A stretch of DNA of 9,570 nt, from assembly GCA_003643975.1 (NCBI GenBank), contig QNAR01000044.1, positions 1 to 9,570 on the forward strand, read 5' to 3'. Source of the stretch: Thermotogae bacterium (GTDB lineage: Bacteria; Thermotogota; Thermotogae; Petrotogales; Kosmotogaceae). The notes below the pieces were generated by a model that worked only from the letters and a program-made list of their open reading frames with translations, did no database searches and was not told the DNA's origin. Both the position numbers and the translations under genes were made by a program. Position 1 is the first letter of the stretch. The number at the start of each line of letters is the position of its first letter. This document shows, one piece after another, positions 5,729-9,570 of this stretch.

Positions 5729-6424
5729 ATGCCAAAAAGGTCAAAGAGATATCTTGAAGCGAGAAAGTTTGTAGATAGAAACAGGGAATATCTTCTGGAT
5801 GAAGCCCTGGAGCTCTTGAAAAAGTTTCCATCAGCGAAATTCGACGAATCGGTCGAACTTCACATTAAGACGGGTATAGAACCTTCAAAATCTGACCAGC
5901 AGGTAAGGGGAACAATAAGCCTTCCCAACGGTACAGGTAAAGATGTCAAGGTTCTAGTTTTTGCAAGAGGTGAAAAAGCCGAGGAAGCCAAAAACGCCGG
6001 TGCGGATTATGTTGGATCTGACGACCTCATACAGCAGGTTCAAGGCGGTTGGACAGATTTCGACGTGGCCATTGCTACACCTGATATGATGAGGGAAATC
6101 GGTAGATTGGGGCGAATTCTTGGACCTCGTGGTCTTATGCCTTCACCAAAGTCCGGTACGGTTACGACTGATGTAGAAGAAGCTGTAAAAGCTTTCAAAG
6201 CGGGAAGAGTGGAAATAAAGAACGACAAAACAGGAAACCTTCATCTTCCCGTAGGCAAAAAATCCTTTGAATTAAATGTGCTGAAGGAAAACATCATCTC
6301 AGCCCTGGAGCAAATCTCAAAAATGAAACCCTCTGCTGCGAAAGGCAGATTCATAGTTAAAGTAGCTGTAGCCACAACAATGAGCCCAGGTATAAAGCTA
6401 GACCATAATAAACTGGTAGACTGA
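5729..6424 (+). CDS. rplA: Ribosomal protein L1 (uL1), also the operon's translational repressor
   Basis: A 231-residue protein of the L1 stalk, which moves with deacylated tRNA in the E site. It begins MPKRSKRYLEARKFVDRN. Domain I contains FDESVELHIKTGIEPSKSDQ and VRGTISLPNGTGK (about 38-70). Domain II (about 72-155) carries the family signature IGRLGRILGPRGLMPSPKSG ending in TVT. The chain returns to domain I with VEIKNDKTGNLHLPVGK. Length is typical. GAGGAGG (5716-5722) gives initiation six bases upstream of the ATG. In many bacteria excess free L1 binds a site in the L11-L1 mRNA; the matching hairpin is visible at 5243-5276. A 156-base leader with the L10 attenuator follows. Confidence 0.98.
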   Translation: MPKRSKRYLEARKFVDRNREYLLDEALELLKKFPSAKFDESVELHIKTGIEPSKSDQQVRGTISLPNGTGKDVKVLVFARGEKAEEAKNAGADYVGSDDLIQQVQGGWTDFDVAIATPDMMREIGRLGRILGPRGLMPSPKSGTVTTDVEEAVKAFKAGRVEIKNDKTGNLHLPVGKKSFELNVLKENIISALEQISKMKPSAAKGRFIVKVAVATTMSPGIKLDHNKLVD

Positions 6425-6460
6425 CGGGGTTAACTAATAAGAAAATCAAAAAAGCTATTT

Positions 6461-6509
6461 GTACCGAAGACAGCAGGTTTCTAAAGGCTTATGCCGCCTG
6501 CCGAGGTAC
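6461..6509 (+). ncRNA. L10 leader: L10(L12)n-binding mRNA element
   Basis: The outer stem GTACC (6461-6465) pairs perfectly with GGTAC (6505-6509). An asymmetric internal loop, GAAGACA (6466-6472) against CGA (6502-6504), matches the kink-turn-like conserved core of L10 leaders. The second stem is GCAGG (6473-6477) with CCTGC (6497-6501), and inside it lies a small GGC/GCC hairpin with loop TTAT (6486-6495). In other bacteria the L10-L12 complex binds this element, which mimics its 23S rRNA site, and lowers rplJ-rplL expression. Here a terminator follows directly, so control is likely at transcription. Confidence 0.88.
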
Positions 6510-6544
6510 GCAGAAGATACAGATGATATTAATTCTGCGGCCTC
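6503..6544 (+). promoter_or_regulatory. Antiterminator helix competing with both L10 leader and terminator
   Basis: CGCAGAA (6509-6515) is fully complementary to TTCTGCG (6533-6539). Further out, GAGG (6503-6506) pairs with CCTC (6541-6544) across a small internal loop (TA against G). Together this gives 11 pairs. The 5' side uses the 3' strand of the L10 leader outer stem (6505-6509), and the 3' side uses the 5' arm of the terminator (6537-6542). The three structures are mutually exclusive in the order expected for attenuation. This is predicted by pairing only. Confidence 0.65.
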
Positions 6545-6559
6545 ATGGCCGCTTTTTTT
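6537..6559 (+). terminator. Intrinsic terminator / attenuator before rplJ
   Basis: GCGGCC (6537-6542), loop TCAT, GGCCGC (6547-6552) and then seven T (6553-6559): a textbook Rho-independent terminator. It lies between rplA and rplJ, inside the leader, so it must be conditional or partial for rplJ and rplL to be expressed. The preceding L10 leader and the overlapping antiterminator explain how. Confidence 0.88.
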
Positions 6560-6580
6560 GAAAGGAGGTGCACCCGGCAG

Positions 6581-7126
6581 ATGTTTACAAGAGCCCAAAA
6601 AGAGAAGTTTGTTCAGGAACTCGCAGATAAGCTCGAAAAGTCATCATTGATACTCTTCACTGATTACAAGGGTCTGACCGTTGCTCAGATCTCGGAGCTT
6701 AGAGGCAAACTTTTTGAGAGATATGATAACAAGGCAAAATACCGGATAGTAAAAAATACCCTACTACGCCTTGCACTACGAAAGGCCGGGTATAACGAAG
6801 AAGAATGGATCAATGACGTCCATGAAACTACAGCTGTGCTTATGGTAAGTGAAGACGATCCTGTTGAAGCTGTGAAGATCATTTACGACTTCACTAATGC
6901 CAGCAAGAACAAGCTCCCTGTTCTCAGAGGATTTTATCTTGAAGGCAAATACTTTGATGAAAGCAAAGTTGCCGATATTGCCAAGCTTCCCTCAAGGGAA
7001 CAACTTATCGCTATGGTTGTTAGCGGCATTGCAGCCCCAATCAGCGGACTTGCTTACACGCTTAACGGCGTGCTAACGAAACTACTTTACGCTCTTAACG
7101 CCATCAAGGACAAAAAATCAGAATAA
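6581..7126 (+). CDS. rplJ: Ribosomal protein L10 (uL10)
   Basis: L10 anchors the L7/L12 stalk to 23S rRNA at the GTPase centre. The protein from ATG 6581 has 181 residues and starts MFTRAQKEKFVQELADKL, matching family N-termini. An in-frame ATG at 6545 lies inside the terminator loop and is rejected; AAAGGAGGTG (6561-6570) precedes 6581. The N-terminal rRNA-binding domain includes LFTDYKGLTVAQISELRGKL (25-44) and YRIVKNTLLRLAL (54-66). The C-terminal part (about 145-181) is a long helix that carries L12 dimers. In T. maritima a similarly long L10 holds three L12 dimers, so an L10(L12)6 stalk is plausible here by analogy. It is the likely sensor of its own attenuator together with L12, encoded 16 bases downstream. 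Confidence 0.97.
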   Translation: MFTRAQKEKFVQELADKLEKSSLILFTDYKGLTVAQISELRGKLFERYDNKAKYRIVKNTLLRLALRKAGYNEEEWINDVHETTAVLMVSEDDPVEAVKIIYDFTNASKNKLPVLRGFYLEGKYFDESKVADIAKLPSREQLIAMVVSGIAAPISGLAYTLNGVLTKLLYALNAIKDKKSE

Positions 7127-7142
7127 ACGGAGGTGTGGTAAA

Positions 7143-7529
7143 ATGACAAAGGAAGAACTCATTCAGGCTATTAAGGAAATGACCGTTGCTGAACTTGCAG
7201 AACTTGTGAAAGCACTCGAGGACGAATTTGGTGTTAGCGCTTCTGCACCTGTTGCTGTTGCTGCTATGCCTGGTGCTGCTGCTGGACCTGCTGCTCAGGA
7301 AGAAGAAAAGACAGAATTTGATGTGGTTCTTAAATCTTTTGGTGAAAAGAAAGTTGGAGTTATTAAGGTTGTAAGGCAAATCACCGGACTTGGACTCAAA
7401 GAAGCAAAAGAACTCGTAGAAAAAGCCGGTACACCTGAAGCAGTAGTCAAGGAAGGCGCTCCAAAAGAAGAGGCAGAAACCATCAAGAAACAGCTCGAAG
7501 AAGCTGGCGCTGAAGTTGAGTTGAAGTAA
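7143..7529 (+). CDS. rplL: Ribosomal protein L7/L12 (bL12)
   Basis: This stalk protein recruits and activates the translational GTPases EF-Tu, EF-G, IF2 and RF3. It has 128 residues and is acidic. The N-terminal dimerisation helices span about 1-30 (MTKEELIQAIKEMTVAELAE, then LVKALEDEFGV). A flexible hinge rich in Ala, Gly and Pro spans about 32-52. The C-terminal factor-binding domain (about 57-128) contains FDVVLKSFGEKKVGVIKVVR (59-78), then ITGLGLKEAKELVEKAG (80-96) and VKEGAPKEEAETIKKQLEEA (102-121). All landmarks are intact. Initiation is from GGAGGTG (7129-7135). It is cotranscribed with rplJ beyond the attenuator and followed by a 105-base spacer before rpoB. Confidence 0.98.
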   Translation: MTKEELIQAIKEMTVAELAELVKALEDEFGVSASAPVAVAAMPGAAAGPAAQEEEKTEFDVVLKSFGEKKVGVIKVVRQITGLGLKEAKELVEKAGTPEAVVKEGAPKEEAETIKKQLEEAGAEVELK

Positions 7530-7544
7530 TCAGGTAACCTTTGA

Positions 7545-7572
7545 TTTACAAAAACAGTTTATAATTTAAAAT
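7545..7572 (+). promoter_or_regulatory. Candidate promoter in the rplL-rpoB spacer
   Basis: TTTACA (7545-7550), a 16-base spacer and TAAAAT (7567-7572) make a fair sigma-A promoter. An alternative -10, TATAAT at 7560-7565, has a better box but only TTGATT (7541-7546) at a short 13-base spacing. If the TATAAT is used, transcription would start at about 7572, just before the hairpin at 7574. If TAAAAT is used, the start falls inside the hairpin's 5' arm. The spacer is AT-rich here, so chance matches are possible. Confidence 0.4.
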
Positions 7573-7573
7573 A

Positions 7574-7601
7574 CCCACATCAGGGATCTCTCTGGTGTGG
7601 G
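7574..7601 (+). promoter_or_regulatory. Strong hairpin without T tract between rplL and rpoB
   Basis: CCCACATCAG (7574-7583) pairs with CTGGTGTGGG (7592-7601) with one G-U wobble. The stem can extend by G-U and G-C to close on ATCT (7586-7589), twelve pairs in all. No run of T follows, so it is not a standard intrinsic terminator. In E. coli this spacer holds an attenuator and an RNase III processing site; a pausing, processing or mRNA-protecting role is plausible here but not shown. Confidence 0.7.
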
Positions 7602-7634
7602 CTTGGTGTGCTCAAGTTGACGAGAGGTGATTGA

Positions 7635-9570
7635 ATGAGAAAGGCAAGTTTCGCGAAGCGTGAGCGCTGGGTCTTTGGGAAAGTTGTTGAACCCCTTGAG
7701 ATTCCAAACCTGATTGAAATTCAAACCCGTTCTTTCCAATGGTTCATCGATGAAGGACTTCTCTCTGTCCTAAAAAAATATTCCCCTATCAAATCTCAAA
7801 TTCAACGTGGTGATATTCGCAAAGGCGAAAAAGGGTTCACACTTGATTTCGTATCTACAAGAGTGGGAAAGCCAAAGCATGGTATTCAAGAGTGCAAGGA
7901 CAAGGGTCTCACCTATTCTGTACCTTTATATGTCACGGTGAGAATTGCCGATTTGGCAAGTGGTGAGATCAAAGAGGAGGAAGCTTTCTTTGGTTATCTT
8001 CCATATATGACTGATAACGCTTCCTTTGTTATCAACGGTGCAGAAAGAGTAATAGTAAACCAGCTCGTAAGATCACCTGGTGTGTATTTTGTTGATGAAC
8101 CAACAAAATCCTCCGGGGGCGGTCTTCCGATCCTTGTGGCACATTTCCTGCCTGTAAAAGGAGCCTGGCTGGAGATACTGTTAAATCCGAATAAAAACAT
8201 ACTTCAAGTTCGAATTGACCGAAGAAGAAAAATGAACCTCTTTTTATTCTTCAAAGCAATGGGATATGTAGACGACCTGGAAATATTGAAGCTCTTCGTT
8301 CATGAAGTTGACGCAAATGACGATGTGACCCTTTACGAGCACATAGGTAGCAGATTGTTAGAAGAAGTATCTCACAAGGGAAGTGTGATCGCCGAGAAGG
8401 GTGCGGTTCTCACAGAAGCTCTGGTAAAGGAAATTCTTGAATCAGACGTGGAAAGCGTAAAACTTCCCATGCCTATTGCCACGAAAACGCTGGAAGCACT
8501 TAACAAGACCTATGGCGAAGAGCTCAGCCAAGATGAGGCATACCTTGCCATATTTAGAAAGCTCAGACCTGGTGAAATTCCAAGAATAAACGCAGCAAAA
8601 AATTACCTGCATGGGCTGTATTTCGAACCAGAAAGATTCGATTTTTCAGATGTAGGACGTTATAAATTAAATCAGAGGTTGAGAAGAATTTACCGAGATT
8701 ATCTCATTGAAGTAGAAGGTCAGGAAGATGTTCCTGAAGACCTCATATACAACGAGGAATCTCTTGCGATTGTCCCTATGGACATTGTTCTTGCTGCAAG
8801 GCATTTGACTGAAATCCAGGCACACCCGGAAATGTTAGATACCAAAGACCATCTTGGAAATAAGAGAGTCAGAACCGTTGGCGAGCTCATGCAAACAGAG
8901 TTTGAAAAGGCGTTCATGAAAATACACAAGCTGCTAGAGGAAAGACTTACACTATATAATTCGCTGGAAAAGTTATCTGTGCAGAATCTCGTAAATGTGA
9001 GAACCCTCATGACGACTCTTCACCAGTTCTTTGCCACGAGCCAGCTTTCGCAGTTCATGGATCAGGTAAACCCCCTGGCCGAACTAACTCATAAAAGAAG
9101 GTTGTCGGCTATCGGGCCTGGAGGCCTTAAAAGAGAACATGCAAGATTCGAAGTTAGAGATGTCCATCATTCCCATTATGGAAGAATGTGTCCAATTGAA
9201 ACACCTGAAGGTGCTAACATTGGTCTTATGACTTCACTATCTACCTATGCAACACTGGACAAATACGGATTCTTGCTTACACCATATAGGAAAGTCAAGA
9301 ATGGAAAGCTCACGGACGAAATAATATTCCTTGGAGCAGATGAAGAGGAGAATTATAAAATCGCGCAATCGACGATTAAAGTCGATGACAAAAACCAGAT
9401 CAAAGCAGATACTGTGGAAGTAAGGCATGCCGGAGAAGTTAAATTTGTGAAAAGGGAAGAAGTCGAACTAATGTCCATTTCCCCAAAACAGATTGTCAGC
9501 GTTTCCACATCCCTTATCCCTTTTTTGGAACATGACGATGCCAACAGAGCCTTGATGGGATCGAATATGC
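7635..9570 (+). CDS. rpoB: DNA-directed RNA polymerase beta subunit, N-terminal 645 residues (cut by window end)
   Basis: The reading frame is open from ATG 7635 to the window end with no stop; I translated it throughout. It follows GAGGTGA (7624-7630). The start MRKASFAKRERWVFGKVVEP leads into protrusion and lobe regions, with FFGYLPYMTDNASFVINGAE (123-142) followed by RVIVNQLVRSPGVYF. The rifampicin region at 466-497 reads FATSQLSQFMDQVNPLAELT (466-485), then HKRRLSAIGPGG, in the same order as E. coli 506-537 (offset 40). After it come ARFEVRDVHHSHYGRMCPIE and TPEGANIGLMTSL, the fork region. The most discussed rifampicin-contact positions (D476, H486, R489, S491; E. coli 516, 526, 529, 531) are the sensitive type, while E. 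coli N518 corresponds to V478. The rest of rpoB and presumably rpoC lie beyond the window. Confidence 0.98.
   Translation, partial: MRKASFAKRERWVFGKVVEPLEIPNLIEIQTRSFQWFIDEGLLSVLKKYSPIKSQIQRGDIRKGEKGFTLDFVSTRVGKPKHGIQECKDKGLTYSVPLYVTVRIADLASGEIKEEEAFFGYLPYMTDNASFVINGAERVIVNQLVRSPGVYFVDEPTKSSGGGLPILVAHFLPVKGAWLEILLNPNKNILQVRIDRRRKMNLFLFFKAMGYVDDLEILKLFVHEVDANDDVTLYEHIGSRLLEEVSHKGSVIAEKGAVLTEALVKEILESDVESVKLPMPIATKTLEALNKTYGEELSQDEAYLAIFRKLRPGEIPRINAAKNYLHGLYFEPERFDFSDVGRYKLNQRLRRIYRDYLIEVEGQEDVPEDLIYNEESLAIVPMDIVLAARHLTEIQAHPEMLDTKDHLGNKRVRTVGELMQTEFEKAFMKIHKLLEERLTLYNSLEKLSVQNLVNVRTLMTTLHQFFATSQLSQFMDQVNPLAELTHKRRLSAIGPGGLKREHARFEVRDVHHSHYGRMCPIETPEGANIGLMTSLSTYATLDKYGFLLTPYRKVKNGKLTDEIIFLGADEEENYKIAQSTIKVDDKNQIKADTVEVRHAGEVKFVKREEVELMSISPKQIVSVSTSLIPFLEHDDANRALMGSNM

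Noticed and set aside
6545..6580. Upstream ATG extending L10 by 12 residues
   Set aside because: The ATG sits in the terminator hairpin loop and arm, lacks a ribosome binding site, and the added residues do not resemble any L10 N-terminus.
6459..6650. Short + strand frame over the rplJ leader, a possible leader peptide
   Set aside because: Its start lies in the L10 leader stem with no Shine-Dalgarno, and it runs through the terminator into rplJ in another frame. Control by L10 binding explains the leader better than a peptide.
7104..7379. 91-codon - strand frame opposite rplL
   Set aside because: It is a shadow of the low-complexity Ala/Glu-rich rplL codons, with no ribosome binding site and no family resemblance.
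1..9570. Mobile elements, CRISPR arrays, attachment sites or a novel accessory system
   Set aside because: All genes are recognised core genes on one strand with short spacers. I saw no direct or inverted repeats flanking genes and no spacer-repeat periodicity.

Overview
The window is a housekeeping segment of a bacterial chromosome. The protein sequences point to the Thermotogota, probably a Kosmotoga/Mesotoga-like lineage. The main reasons are a 354-residue NusG with a large domain inserted in its N-terminal half (the arrangement known from Thermotoga maritima), a 181-residue L10 with a long C-terminal helix region, a zinc-type L33, and a T. maritima-like RpoB N-terminus. Family and genus are my inference. 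All genes lie on the + strand and are tightly packed. No gene-free stretch exceeds 300 bases.

Region 1 (1-3458). The 3' end of a cysteine desulfurase-type gene is followed by a promoter that overlaps its stop codon. Then comes a five-gene operon: yicC, remA-like DUF370, gmk, rpoZ, coaBC. The same order is familiar from Firmicutes (yloC-ylzA-gmk-rpoZ-yloI). It joins an RNase, a small DNA-binding regulator, guanylate kinase, the RNA polymerase omega subunit and the coenzyme A enzyme. The remA/gmk and rpoZ/coaBC junctions overlap, which suggests translational coupling.

Region 2 (3459-5234). A perfect TTGACA-N17-TATAAT promoter drives tRNA-Thr(TGT) and tRNA-Tyr(GTA). With no terminator visible, transcription probably continues into rpmG, secE and nusG. 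The rpmG gene (55 aa) is easily missed because of its size.

Region 3 (5235-7529). This is the rplK-rplA-rplJ-rplL cluster with two ribosomal-protein autoregulatory leaders. One is an L1-binding hairpin directly before rplK. The other is an L10 leader before rplJ, followed by an intrinsic terminator and a competing antiterminator, i.e. a transcription-attenuation switch that can be read from the bases.

Region 4 (7530-9570). An intergenic spacer holds a possible promoter and a strong GC-rich hairpin without a T tract. It is followed by the first 645 codons of rpoB, which the window end cuts off.

I found no mobile element, CRISPR array, defence system or unrecognised gene. The points most worth a second look are RNA regulatory structures and a threefold internal repeat in the NusG insertion. 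None is evidence of a wholly new system.
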